Below the pieces are notes generated by a model. The model saw only the letters and a list, made by a program, of their open reading frames with translations, had not been told where the DNA came from and ran no database searches. A stretch of DNA of 64,000 bases from Paracoccaceae bacterium (GTDB lineage Bacteria; Pseudomonadota; Alphaproteobacteria; Rhodobacterales; Rhodobacteraceae), in NCBI GenBank assembly GCA_014654775.1, contig JACVZW010000058.1, forward strand, positions 186,001 to 250,000, given 5' to 3'. Both the position numbers and the translations under genes were made by a program. This document shows, piece after piece, positions 21,026 through 29,272 of this stretch. Each line of letters begins with the position of its first letter. Within the stretch, counting starts at the first letter, position 1.

Positions 21026-22996
21026 ATGATCGTGGAGCTTGGGCATTTCGCGCTGATACTGGCGCTGGCGGTGGCCATCATCCAGTCGACCGTGCCCCTG
21101 ATCGGGGCGCAGCGGCGCAATGCGGCCTGGATGGCGGTGGGCGATCCGGCGGCGGTGGTGCAGTTTCTGCTGGTGGGCTTTTCCTTCGCGGCGCTGACCT
21201 ATGCTTTCGTGACCTCGGATTTCTCGCTTTCGCTGGTCGTCAGCAATTCGCATACGCTGAAGCCCTTGATCTATAAGATTTCGGGCGTCTGGGGGAACCA
21301 TGAGGGGTCGCTTCTGCTTTGGGTGCTGATCCTTGCGCTGTTCGGGGCCTGTGCGGTGTGGTTCGGGGGGAACCTGCCGCCGCAACTGAAGGCGCGGGTG
21401 CTGGCGGTGCAGGGGATGATCGGGGTGGCCTTCCTTTTGTTCATGCTCTTGACCTCGAACCCGTTCCTGCGGCTGGAAGTGCCGCCGCTGGATGGGCAGG
21501 ATCTGAACCCGCTTCTGCAGGACCCGGGGTTGGCCTTCCATCCGCCCTTCCTCTACCTCGGCTATGTCGGCCTTTCGATGAGCTTTTCCTTCGCCGTCGC
21601 CGCCCTGATCGAGGGGCGGGTCGATGCGGCTTGGGGGCGCTGGGTGCGGCCTTGGACGCTGGCGGCTTGGGTGTTTCTGACCATCGGCATCGCGCTGGGG
21701 TCGTGGTGGGCCTATTACGAGCTTGGCTGGGGCGGGTTCTGGTTCTGGGACCCGGTGGAGAATGCCTCCTTCATGCCGTGGCTGATCGCCGCCGCCCTGT
21801 TGCATTCGGCCATCGTGGTGGAGAAGCGGGAGAGCCTGAAGGCATGGACGATCCTGTTGGCCATTCTCGCCTTCGGCTTTTCTCTGGTGGGGACCTTCAT
21901 TGTGCGATCAGGGGTGATCACCTCGGTCCATGCCTTTGCCAATGACCCGGACCGGGGGGTGTTCATCCTGCTGATCCTTGGCGTCTTCATGGGCGGTGCG
22001 CTGACCCTGTTCGCCGCGCGGGCGGGGGCGATGGAGGCGAAGGGGATCTTCGGCGTGGTGAGCCGCGAAAGCGCCTTGGTGACGAACAACATCCTGCTGG
22101 CGGTGTCGGCCTTCGTGGTGTTCTTCGGGACGATTTGGCCGCTGGTGGCGGAGATGCTGTTTGACCGCAAGCTGAGCGTGGGGGAGCCGTTCTTTAACGC
22201 GGCCTTCTCGCCCTTTGTGGTGGCGCTGGCGGTGATCCTGCCTTTGGGCGCGATGATGCCGTGGAAGCGGGGCGATGCGCTGCGGGGGATGCGGCCGCTT
22301 TGGCCTGTGCTGGTGCTGGCGCTGTCGATGGGGGCGCTGGCTTGGGCGATGCAGACCGGGCGGTCGGCCTTGGGGCCGGTGGGTGTGCTGCTGGGCGTCT
22401 GGGTTCTGGGCGGCGCGCTGAGCGATTTCTGGACGCGGACGGGGCGCGGGGCGCTGGCCGGGCGGATGGCGCGGCTGCGGCGGCTGCCGCGGGCCGATTG
22501 GGGGAAGATGGTGGCGCATGGCGGCCTTGGCGTGACGATCTTTGCCGTCTCGGCCATGCTGGCCTGGAAGGTGGAGGATATCCGCGTTGTCCAGCCGGGC
22601 GGAAGCTATCCGCTGGGCCCCTATGAGGTGACGCTGGTCGAGGTGCGCGAGGTGCAGGGGCCGAATTACATTTCGACCATGGCCGAAATGCGGGTGACGC
22701 GGGAGGGCGAGGAAGTTGCCCTGCTCTTCCCCGAAAAGCGCATCTATCCGGTGGCAGGCATGCCCACGACCGAGGCCGCGATTGATTACGGTTTTCTGCG
22801 GGATGTCTATCTGGTGATCGGTGATCCGCAGGAGAACGGTGGCTGGGCGGTGCGGTCCTATATTGAACCCTTTGCCAATTGGCTGTGGGGCGGGTGTATC
22901 CTGATGGCCTTGGGCGGGCTTTTGAGCCTGACGGACCGCCGCTATCGCGTGGCGGCGGGGGCGCGTCGGGTGCCGGACGGGGTGCCTGCGGAATGA
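21026..22996 (+). CDS. ccmF: cytochrome c-type biogenesis protein CcmF
   Basis: CcmF is the membrane haem lyase that, with CcmH, attaches haem to apocytochrome c in the periplasm. The 656-residue protein is polytopic. It has the WWD haem-handling motif region WGGFWFWDPVENASFMPW around residues 235-252, preceded by PPFLYLGYVG, and a large C-terminal periplasmic domain with FPEKRIYPVAGMPTTEAAI. I chose the ATG at 21026, with GAGGGAGGGG upstream; extending to 20909 crosses a dispersed repeat. It overlaps ccmH by 4 bases. Confidence 0.97.
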   Translation: MIVELGHFALILALAVAIIQSTVPLIGAQRRNAAWMAVGDPAAVVQFLLVGFSFAALTYAFVTSDFSLSLVVSNSHTLKPLIYKISGVWGNHEGSLLLWVLILALFGACAVWFGGNLPPQLKARVLAVQGMIGVAFLLFMLLTSNPFLRLEVPPLDGQDLNPLLQDPGLAFHPPFLYLGYVGLSMSFSFAVAALIEGRVDAAWGRWVRPWTLAAWVFLTIGIALGSWWAYYELGWGGFWFWDPVENASFMPWLIAAALLHSAIVVEKRESLKAWTILLAILAFGFSLVGTFIVRSGVITSVHAFANDPDRGVFILLILGVFMGGALTLFAARAGAMEAKGIFGVVSRESALVTNNILLAVSAFVVFFGTIWPLVAEMLFDRKLSVGEPFFNAAFSPFVVALAVILPLGAMMPWKRGDALRGMRPLWPVLVLALSMGALAWAMQTGRSALGPVGVLLGVWVLGGALSDFWTRTGRGALAGRMARLRRLPRADWGKMVAHGGLGVTIFAVSAMLAWKVEDIRVVQPGGSYPLGPYEVTLVEVREVQGPNYISTMAEMRVTREGEEVALLFPEKRIYPVAGMPTTEAAIDYGFLRDVYLVIGDPQENGGWAVRSYIEPFANWLWGGCILMALGGLLSLTDRRYRVAAGARRVPDGVPAE

Positions 22997-23451
22997 GGGG
23001 CGTTGTCCTTGCGGTAATGCTGGCGGTGGCCCTGCCTGTGGCGGGGCCTGCGCTGGCGGTGCAGCCGGATGAGATTCTGGCCGACCCGGCGCTGGAGAAG
23101 CGGGCGCGGGACCTGTCCAAGGGGCTGCGCTGTCTGGTCTGCCGCAACGAGAATATCGACGACAGCGACGCGCAACTGGCCAAGGACCTGCGCATCCTTT
23201 TGCGCGAGCGGCTGGTGGCGGGCGATACGGATGAGGAGGCGGTGGCCTTCCTTGTGGATCGCTATGGCGAATATGTGCTGCTGAACCCGCCTGCGACGGG
23301 GGTGAACATCCTTCTCTGGGTCGCGGGGCCTGCGATGCTGCTGGCCGGGGTCGGGATCGCCTTTGCCACCTTCCGGCGGCGCGGGCAGGCGCGGGCCGAG
23401 GAGTTGAGCGAGGCCGAACGCGCGCGTCTGGCGGAAATCCTGAAGGAGTGA
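22993..23451 (+). CDS. ccmH: cytochrome c-type biogenesis protein CcmH
   Basis: CcmH is a membrane-anchored thioredoxin-like protein that keeps the apocytochrome CXXC motif reduced for haem attachment. The 152-residue protein has a signal peptide (residues 1-22, ending in PALA), the redox pair Cys47-Cys50 in RCLVCRNENI, DSDAQLAKDLR, and one C-terminal membrane helix (NILLWVAGPAMLLAGVGIAF). It is the short form with no fused CcmI domain. The start overlaps the ccmF stop. Confidence 0.96.
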   Translation: MRGVVLAVMLAVALPVAGPALAVQPDEILADPALEKRARDLSKGLRCLVCRNENIDDSDAQLAKDLRILLRERLVAGDTDEEAVAFLVDRYGEYVLLNPPATGVNILLWVAGPAMLLAGVGIAFATFRRRGQARAEELSEAERARLAEILKE

Positions 23452-23514
23452 CGCGCCGTCGGGCTTTTCCTTTCCTCTGGCCCGGGTAGGCTGGGTCAAA
23501 AGGGGAGGCACGGC

Positions 23515-24297
23515 ATGTCTTACGAGACGATCACGGTGGCCGAGGCGGACGGGGTGGCGACGATCACCCTGAACCGGCCCGAGGTGATGAATGCGCTGTC
23601 GGCGCAGCTGCGGGTGGAATTGCTGGCAGCATGGCGCACAGTGGAGGCGCGGGCGCGCTGCATCGTGCTGACGGGGGCGGGGCGGGCCTTCTGTTCGGGG
23701 CAGGATCTGCAGGATGCGATGACGCTGGGCGCGGGGGCCTTTGATCTGGGCCGGGTGCTGGCTGAGGAATATGAGCCGCTGCTGAAGGCCATCTATGATT
23801 GCCCGGTGCCGACCATCGCCGCCGTGAACGGGGCGGCGGCGGGGGCGGGGGCAAACCTCGCGTTGGCCTGCGATGTGGTGATCGCCTGCGAGAGTGCCTC
23901 CTTCATTCAGGCCTTTACGCGGATCGGCCTGATCCCCGATGCGGGCGGCACCTATTGGCTGCCGCGTCAGGTGGGGATGGCGCGGGCGATGGGGGCGGCG
24001 CTTTTTGCCGAGAAGGTGTCGGCGCGGCAGGCTGTGGACTGGGGCATGATCTGGGAGGCCGTGCCCGACGAGGCCTTTGCCGCCCATGTGGCCGCGCGGG
24101 CCGGGGCCTTGGCGGCGGGGCCGACAGCGGCCTATCGGTTGCTGAAGCAGGCGCTGCGGGTGTCACCGGGCAATGGGCTGGAGGCGCAATTGACGCTTGA
24201 GGCGCGGTTGCAAGGCGAGGCCGGGGCGACGGCGGATTTCCGGGAAGGTGTTGCGGCGTTTCTGGAGAAACGCCCGGCGCGGTTTACGGGGGCCTGA
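23515..24297 (+). CDS. enoyl-CoA hydratase/isomerase family protein, PaaG-like
   Basis: The 260-residue crotonase-fold protein has the oxyanion-hole segments GRAFCSGQDL and NGAAAGAGANLALACD, and IGLIPDAGGTYWLPR, where Asp in the PDAGGT part is the usual single acid of PaaG-type isomerases. PaaG isomerises ring epoxide-CoA in phenylacetate catabolism, but no other paa gene is nearby, so the substrate is uncertain. A GGGGAGG ribosome site precedes the ATG. In several Rhodobacterales a crotonase follows ccmH, which may just be conserved order. Confidence 0.85.
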   Translation: MSYETITVAEADGVATITLNRPEVMNALSAQLRVELLAAWRTVEARARCIVLTGAGRAFCSGQDLQDAMTLGAGAFDLGRVLAEEYEPLLKAIYDCPVPTIAAVNGAAAGAGANLALACDVVIACESASFIQAFTRIGLIPDAGGTYWLPRQVGMARAMGAALFAEKVSARQAVDWGMIWEAVPDEAFAAHVAARAGALAAGPTAAYRLLKQALRVSPGNGLEAQLTLEARLQGEAGATADFREGVAAFLEKRPARFTGA

Positions 24298-24300
24298 GGG

Positions 24301-24364
24301 GTAGGATGGGCAGTATTGCCCATCCTACGTGGTGATGCCGTGTCGATGGGCAGAATTGCCCATC
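24301..24364. repeat. tandem GATGGGCA palindromes
   Basis: Two palindromes stand side by side. The first (24301-24328) has 12-bp arms GTAGGATGGGCA around GTAT; the second (24345-24364) has 8-bp arms around GAAT, and its right side again reads CATCCTACGT. They fill the gap between the convergent crotonase and ilvN genes and could end transcription from both sides. The form is REP-like. Confidence 0.75.
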
Positions 24365-24369
24365 CTACG

Positions 24370-24930
24370 TCACGCGCCGCGCGACAAAGCGGCGACCCCG
24401 GTGCGGGCCAATTCGCGCAGGCCGAGGGGACGCATCAGATCGGCGAAGGCGTCGATCTTTTCCGGCGTTCCCGTTATCTCGAACACAAAGCTTTCCAGCG
24501 TCGAGTCCACCACGTTTGCGCGGAAAATCTCGGCCAGACGCAGCGCCTCGATCCGTGCGTCGCCCTTGCCCGCGACCTTGAAGAGCGCCAGTTCCCGCTG
24601 CACGCAGGGGCCTTCGGCCGTCAGGTCATGCACTTCGTAGACCGCCACCAGACGGCCCAACTGCGCCTCGATCTGGTCGATCACGGCAGGCGTGCCAGAG
24701 GTGACGATGGTGATGCGCGAGCGGTGGCCGGTATGGTCCACCTCGGCCACGGTCAGGCTGTCGATGTTGTAGCCACGCCCGGCAAAGAGGCCGATCACGC
24801 GGGCCAGGACACCCGGTTCATTTTCCACGATCACGGCGAGCGTATGGCTTTCGATGACTGTGGCGTTGTGATCGCGCAGGTCATAGGCGGAATGGCTGGT
24901 GGAGCCTTTTTTGATATTGAGCGCGGACAT
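24370..24930 (-). CDS. ilvN: acetolactate synthase small (regulatory) subunit
   Basis: The regulatory subunit activates acetolactate synthase and confers valine feedback inhibition. The 186-residue protein has an N-terminal ACT domain (HTLAVIVENEPGVLARVIGLFAGRGYNIDSLTV) and the C-terminal ALS_ss domain (RELALFKVAGKGDARIEALRLAEIF). It lies 67 bases after ilvI on the same strand, and a dispersed element with a GC hairpin sits between the two. Expression therefore most likely depends on the attenuator upstream of ilvI. Confidence 0.95.
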   Translation of the reverse strand: MSALNIKKGSTSHSAYDLRDHNATVIESHTLAVIVENEPGVLARVIGLFAGRGYNIDSLTVAEVDHTGHRSRITIVTSGTPAVIDQIEAQLGRLVAVYEVHDLTAEGPCVQRELALFKVAGKGDARIEALRLAEIFRANVVDSTLESFVFEITGTPEKIDAFADLMRPLGLRELARTGVAALSRGA

Positions 24931-24940
24931 CCGCCACTCC

Positions 24941-24987
24941 CTTCATCTGTTTGAAAATATCCCGGGGGTGCGGGGGCTGGCCCCCGC
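24941..24987 (-). repeat. dispersed TATTT-GATGAAG element with GC hairpin, copy 4
   Basis: On the minus strand a GCGGGGGC/GCCCCCGC hairpin (24970-24987) is followed by GGGATATTTTCAAACAGATGAAG (in two pieces: GGGATATTTTC, AAACAGATGAAG). It lies inside the ilvI-ilvN operon, upstream of ilvN, so it cannot be an absolute terminator. Confidence 0.7.
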
Positions 24988-24997
24988 CTCCGCCAGA

Positions 24998-26752
24998 TCA
25001 GACCAGAACCGCCCCTTTGGCGCCGATGACGCCCTGCGTGTCCGCCTCGCCCAGAAGCATTTCGTTATGCGGCTTGCCGGACGGGATCATGGGGAAGCAG
25101 TTTTCGTGCTTTTCCACGAGGCAGTCGAAGATCACCGGGCCGTCGTAGCGGATCATCTCCATGATCGCGTCGTCGAGGTCTTTCGGATCTTGGCACTTGA
25201 TGCCCTTGCAGCCGAAGGCTTCGGCCAGTTTCACGAAATCGGGCAGGGCGTCCGACCAGCTGTGCGAATAGCGTTCGCCGTGCAGGAGTTCCTGCCACTG
25301 GCGCACCATGCCGAGGCGTTCGTTGTTCAGGATGAACTGCTTGACCGGAGCGCGGAACTGCATCGCGGTGCCCATTTCCTGCATGTTCATGAGCCATGAC
25401 GCCTCGCCCGCCACGTTGATGACGAGGGCATCGGGATGGGCGATCTGCACGCCGATTGAGGCGGGAAGGCCATAGCCCATGGTGCCGAGGCCGCCCGATG
25501 TCATCCAGCGGTTCGGATCCTCAAAGCCGAGGAACTGGGCGGCCCACATCTGGTGCTGGCCCACTTCGGTGGTGATGTAGCGGTCCATTCCCTTGGTCAG
25601 CGCCTCGAGCCGCTGCAGCGCATGCTGCGGCTTGATGGTCTTTTCGCTGTTCTTGAAGGACAGGCAGTCGACCGCGCGCCATTCGGCGATCTGCTTCCAC
25701 CACTTGGTCAGTCCGGCCTTGTTGGTCTTGGACCCGCGCGCCTTCCACTGGCGCAGCACTTCCTCAAGCACCAGCGTCACGTCGCCGACGATCGGCACGT
25801 CCACGCGGATCACCTTGTTGATCGACGAAGGGTCGATATCGATATGGGCTTTGCGCGAATGGGGCGAGAAGTCCTTGACACGGCCCGTGATGCGGTCGTC
25901 GAAGCGGGCGCCGACGTTGATCATCAGGTCGCAGCCATGCATGGCGAGGTTGGCCTCGTAAAGGCCGTGCATCCCCAGCATGCCCAGCCAGTTTTTGCCC
26001 GAGGCCGGGTAGGAGCCGAGCCCCATCAAAGTCGAGGTGATAGGGAAATCCGTCGCGGCCACCAGTTCACGCAGAAGCGCGCTGGCGCGGGGGCCGGAAT
26101 TGATCACGCCGCCGCCGGTGTAGAAGACGGGGCGTTCGGCCTGTTCCATCATCTCGACCAGACGGGCGATCTGTTCGGCATCGCCGGTCTTGCGCGGCTG
26201 GTAATGCTGCACACGCGCCTTTTCCATTGGCGTGTAGTCGGCCTGCGCGAATTGCACGTCCTTGGGGATGTCGATCAGCACCGGGCCGGGGCGGCCGGAG
26301 GTGGCGACGTGGAAGGCCTGATGGATGGTTTCCGACAGTTTCGCCGTGTCCTTCACCAGCCAGTTATGCTTGGTGCAGGGGCGCGTGATGCCGACCGTGT
26401 CAGCCTCCTGGAACCCGTCGGTGCCGATCATGAAGGTGGGGACCTGACCCGTCAGCACGACGAGGGGGATGGAGTCCATCAGCGCATCGACAAGGCCCGT
26501 CACGGCATTGGTGGCGCCGGGGCCCGAGGTCACCAGCACGACACCGGGCTTGCCGGTGGAGCGGGCATAGCCTTCGGCCATATGGACCGCGCCCTGTTCG
26601 TGCCGCACGAGGATGTGGCGGATGTCGTTCTGCTGGAAGATCTCGTCATAGATCGGCAGCACGGCGCCGCCGGGATAGCCGAAGACCACGTCAACGCCCT
26701 GATCCTTCAGGGCCTGCACCACCATCTTCGCGCCGGTCATCTGTTTCGTCAT
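24998..26752 (-). CDS. ilvI: acetolactate synthase large (catalytic) subunit
   Basis: This thiamine-diphosphate enzyme condenses pyruvate with pyruvate or 2-oxobutyrate in valine, leucine and isoleucine synthesis. The 584-residue protein shows GYPGGAVLPIYDEI, the cofactor-activating Glu52 in VRHEQGAVHMAEGYAR, the FAD/central domain, and the C-terminal ThDP-binding region (QMWAAQFLGFEDPNRW, GTMGYGLPASIG, NNERLGMVRQWQ). The anabolic type is supported by the ilvN partner and the leader attenuator. The start is 44 bases from the attenuator stem. Confidence 0.97.
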   Translation of the reverse strand: MTKQMTGAKMVVQALKDQGVDVVFGYPGGAVLPIYDEIFQQNDIRHILVRHEQGAVHMAEGYARSTGKPGVVLVTSGPGATNAVTGLVDALMDSIPLVVLTGQVPTFMIGTDGFQEADTVGITRPCTKHNWLVKDTAKLSETIHQAFHVATSGRPGPVLIDIPKDVQFAQADYTPMEKARVQHYQPRKTGDAEQIARLVEMMEQAERPVFYTGGGVINSGPRASALLRELVAATDFPITSTLMGLGSYPASGKNWLGMLGMHGLYEANLAMHGCDLMINVGARFDDRITGRVKDFSPHSRKAHIDIDPSSINKVIRVDVPIVGDVTLVLEEVLRQWKARGSKTNKAGLTKWWKQIAEWRAVDCLSFKNSEKTIKPQHALQRLEALTKGMDRYITTEVGQHQMWAAQFLGFEDPNRWMTSGGLGTMGYGLPASIGVQIAHPDALVINVAGEASWLMNMQEMGTAMQFRAPVKQFILNNERLGMVRQWQELLHGERYSHSWSDALPDFVKLAEAFGCKGIKCQDPKDLDDAIMEMIRYDGPVIFDCLVEKHENCFPMIPSGKPHNEMLLGEADTQGVIGAKGAVLV

Positions 26753-26795
26753 CTGCCTTCACCTGTCTCCGGGGCCAAGCCCCCGCCATCGCGCA

Positions 26796-26826
26796 ACAAA
26801 AAGCCCCCGGGTTTCGATCCGGGGGC
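26796..26826 (-). terminator. ilvIN attenuator terminator
   Basis: Read on the minus strand, a perfect 8-bp stem GCCCCCGG/CCGGGGGC with an 8-base loop runs into T5 (26798-26802). It lies between the leader peptide and ilvI. Its 5' arm overlaps by three bases the CCCATGCGCC segment that can instead pair with the leader coding region, so the two folds exclude each other. Confidence 0.88.
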
Positions 26827-26866
26827 GCATGGGAACCATATGGTTAGCGTCACCGCCCCATGCGCC
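26824..26866 (-). promoter_or_regulatory. antiterminator stem of the ilv leader
   Basis: A perfect 10-bp complementary pair (GGCGCATGGG inside the leader reading frame, minus-strand complement of 26857-26866, and CCCATGCGCC at 26824-26833) brackets a 12-bp perfect palindrome AACCATATGGTT (26834-26845). The proximal arm lies just after the Ile-Leu-Val-Leu-Val codons. A ribosome stalled there leaves the arm free, and the fold then blocks the terminator. Confidence 0.82.
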
Positions 26867-26897
26867 AAAGCCCTACAAGTACGAGAATGCGGGACAT
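26850..26897 (-). CDS. ilvIN leader peptide, 15 aa
   Basis: The minus strand encodes MSRILVLVGLWRMGR and then stops. Six of its 15 residues are Ile, Leu or Val, with five in a row. AGAGGA lies 6 bases before the ATG. Together with the promoter, antiterminator and terminator this is a classical branched-chain amino acid attenuator: shortage of charged tRNA for Ile, Leu or Val stalls the ribosome and allows ilvI-ilvN transcription. Confidence 0.88.
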   Translation of the reverse strand: MSRILVLVGLWRMGR

Positions 26898-26923
26898 GTC
26901 CGTTCCTCTTTCCGTCGGGGCGG

Positions 26924-26952
26924 ACACTAGGGCGGGTGGAAAGGGGCGTCAA
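26924..26952 (-). promoter_or_regulatory. sigma70-type promoter of ilv leader-ilvI-ilvN
   Basis: On the minus strand TTGACG (26947-26952) and TAGTGT (26924-26929) are 17 bases apart. Transcription would begin near 26917, about 20 bases before the leader ATG. The -35 box is near consensus and the -10 box is weak. Confidence 0.6.
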
Positions 26953-27162
26953 CCGCAAAAGATGGTCTAAAGTGTCGCTGTGGCGCAAAAAATTGAAACT
27001 TCGTTGCGTGTGAAGGGCTGTGGCAGCAAGATTCGGCAATCTCTGCGCTGCCGCACAGGGGATTCTGCCCGAATGAGTCGCCTTCCGGGTTGGTGATTGC
27101 TGTGGATCGGGATAGATGCCGCACAGGGGGGCGGGCTGCCCCCATGCAAGGGAGGCGCATTC

Positions 27163-27765
27163 ATGAAGCTTTACTATTCGCCGGGGGCCTGTTCGCTGGC
27201 CTCGCATATCGTGCTGGCCGAGACGGGCGCAGCGTATGAGATCGAGCGGGCCGATATCCGCGCCAAGAAGACGGCGAGCGGCGGAGATTTCACCGCGATC
27301 AGCCCGCGTGGCGCGGTGCCGGTGCTGGTGCTGGCGGATGGCGAGGTGCTGACGGAAGGCGTGGCGATCATGCAATTCGTGATGGATAGCGTGACGCCCG
27401 GCGTGCTGCCCCCTGTTGGGACGCTGGCGCGGGCGCGGGTGCAGGAGGCGCTGAATTTCGTCTCGACCGAGGTGCACAAGACCTATTCGCCCTTCTTCAA
27501 GGGGCTGGAAGGGGCCGCGAAGGAGGCGCAGATGGTGATCCTGAACAGCCGACTGGCGCTGGTTGAGGGGCGGTTGGCGGATGGGCGCGCCTATCTGCTG
27601 GGCGACGCCTTCACCCCGGCGGATGCCTATCTCTTCACGGTGACAAACTGGTCCAAGGGGATCGGCCATGATCTTTCCGCCTTCCCCAAGCTTGAAGCCT
27701 TTCGGGCACGCGTTGCAGCACGGCCTGCGGTGCAGGCGGCGATGAAGGCGGAAGGTCTGATCTGA
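27163..27765 (+). CDS. glutathione S-transferase family protein
   Basis: The 200-residue protein has the beta-class GST N-terminus MKLYYSPGACSLASHIVLAETG, with a cysteine at residue 10 where bacterial GSTs place the glutathione-contacting residue, and an all-helical C-terminal domain containing LLGDAFTPADAYLFTVTNWSK. It conjugates or reduces substrates with glutathione; the substrate is unknown. GGAGGCG lies 8 bases before the ATG at 27163. It is divergent from the ilv operon. Confidence 0.92.
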   Translation: MKLYYSPGACSLASHIVLAETGAAYEIERADIRAKKTASGGDFTAISPRGAVPVLVLADGEVLTEGVAIMQFVMDSVTPGVLPPVGTLARARVQEALNFVSTEVHKTYSPFFKGLEGAAKEAQMVILNSRLALVEGRLADGRAYLLGDAFTPADAYLFTVTNWSKGIGHDLSAFPKLEAFRARVAARPAVQAAMKAEGLI

Positions 27766-27779
27766 GCGAAAAGGGGGGT

Positions 27780-27805
27780 GCGGGGGGAGCGGGTGCTCCC
27801 CCCGC
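27780..27805. terminator. bidirectional hairpin between gst and antiporter
   Basis: A perfect 11-bp inverted repeat (GCGGGGGGAGC and its complement, loop GGGT) lies 15 bases after the GST stop and 11 bases beyond the 3' end of the convergent antiporter gene. No T-run is present. Confidence 0.6.
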
Positions 27806-27815
27806 CCGCGCGGGG

Positions 27816-28727
27816 TCAGCCCATCAGGAAGACGTAGCCGCCATAGGCAGCGAGCAGAAGGGCCCCTGCGATGCGGGGCAGACCGCCCAGCACGAAGGCG
27901 AGGATCGTCAAGCCCACGGCGGTGGCCGCGACCCACGGCATGTCAATCGCGGCAAAGCGCGGATCGGCAAGGATCGGGGCAAGGACGGCCGTTGTGCCGA
28001 GGATGCCGAAGATGTTGAAGATGTTCGATCCGACGATGTTGCCGACGGCGATCTCTGTCTGCTTGCGGATTGCGGCGATGACCGAGGTCGCGAGTTCCGG
28101 AAGCGAGGTGCCGACCGCGACGATGGTCAGGCCGATCACTGCTTCGGAGATGCCGAAGGCGCGGGCGATGTCGGTCGCGCTGTCCACCAGAAACCGCGCG
28201 CCGATCACGAGGACCACGAGACCGCCCAGCGTCATCGCCCATGCCTTCCACTGCGGGATGTCGCCTTCGATGCTTTGATCCTCGTCGGATTTGCCGGTCA
28301 CAAAGGCCACCACAAGGAAGATGACGAGACCGGCGAGCAGGATCACGCCATCAAGCCGCGTGACCTGTCCATCCAAGAGCATCACCCAGATCGTGGCCGT
28401 CGCCGCCAGCATGAAGGCGAGGTCGCGCCAAAGCTTGCGCACCGGGATCAGGAGAGGGGCGATCAGGGCCGAAAGGCCAAGGATCAGCAGGATATTGGCG
28501 ATGTTCGATCCCAGCACGTTGCCTATGGCGATGGCAGGCTGATCGGCCAGTGCCGCCTGCACGGAGACCAGCATTTCAGGTGCCGAAGTGCCGAAGCCCA
28601 CAATCGTCAGACCGATCACCATGGGCGAGAGGTTGAACTTGCGTGCGATGGCCGAAGCGCCGCGGACGAGATACTCGCCGCCGAAGAAGAGGGCGACAAG
28701 GCCCACGACAAAGAGAAGGTAGGTCAT
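27816..28727 (-). CDS. calcium/sodium antiporter (CaCA family, YrbG-like)
   Basis: This 303-residue inner-membrane protein has about ten hydrophobic helices arranged as two inverted repeats. The alpha-1 motif reads VGFGTSAPEMLVSVQAA with GNVLGSNIANILLILG, and the alpha-2 motif reads VAVGTSLPELATSVIAA with GNIVGSNIFNIFGILG. The acidic residues in TSAPE and TSLPE are the ion ligands in the family. The two halves are joined by an acidic cytoplasmic loop (GKSDEDQSIEGD). It likely exports Ca2+ in exchange for Na+ or H+. Confidence 0.93.
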   Translation of the reverse strand: MTYLLFVVGLVALFFGGEYLVRGASAIARKFNLSPMVIGLTIVGFGTSAPEMLVSVQAALADQPAIAIGNVLGSNIANILLILGLSALIAPLLIPVRKLWRDLAFMLAATATIWVMLLDGQVTRLDGVILLAGLVIFLVVAFVTGKSDEDQSIEGDIPQWKAWAMTLGGLVVLVIGARFLVDSATDIARAFGISEAVIGLTIVAVGTSLPELATSVIAAIRKQTEIAVGNIVGSNIFNIFGILGTTAVLAPILADPRFAAIDMPWVAATAVGLTILAFVLGGLPRIAGALLLAAYGGYVFLMG

Positions 28728-28885
28728 TCTGATCTCATCCGAGGGCCGTCCCGTTGCGGGACTTGGCGCGACTTGCCCTAGATCGGGTCTGGCGGCGCGA
28801 TGACAAGGGGCGACAGGTGAAGAGAGGGGCCGTTGCCCCTGTTTTCCGCCGGAGGGCGTGGCCGGAAGGCCACGGAAGGGGCGGA

Positions 28886-29269
28886 TCAGGCGGGTTGGAT
28901 CAGGTCCCAGCGGTTGCCGAAGGGATCGCGCCAGACGGCGACGGTGCCATAGGGTTCATTCCGTGGGGTTTCTTCAAAGATGGCCCCGGCGCTGGTGAGT
29001 TGGGCGGCGGTGGCGGCGAAATCGTCGGTCTCCAGAAAAAGCCAGACCCGGCCTGCGCCTTGCGCGCCGATGGCGGCCTGTTGATCGGGCGTGTCGGCGC
29101 GGGCGAGCACGAGGCGACAGCCGCCCCCCGGCGGTTCCACGGTGACCCAGCGCTTGCGGCCTTGATCGATGTCGGCGGTCAGGCGGAAGCCAGCGGCGGT
29201 GAAGAAGTCGATGGCCTGATCGTAATCGGGCACGATAAGGGAGATGGCCCCAAGGCGGGTTCCGGCCAT
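28886..29269 (-). CDS. VOC family (glyoxalase-like) protein
   Basis: The 127-residue protein has paired beta-alpha-beta modules: LGAISLIVPDYDQAIDFFTAAGFRLTADIDQG, and a second module ending EPYGTVAVWRDPFGNRWDLIQPA. Such single-domain VOC proteins include glyoxalases, dioxygenases and resistance proteins; the metal ligands are not clear enough to choose. It follows the bpt gene by 3 bases on the same strand, so it is co-transcribed with it. Confidence 0.85.
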   Translation of the reverse strand: MAGTRLGAISLIVPDYDQAIDFFTAAGFRLTADIDQGRKRWVTVEPPGGGCRLVLARADTPDQQAAIGAQGAGRVWLFLETDDFAATAAQLTSAGAIFEETPRNEPYGTVAVWRDPFGNRWDLIQPA

Positions 29270-29272
29270 GCC

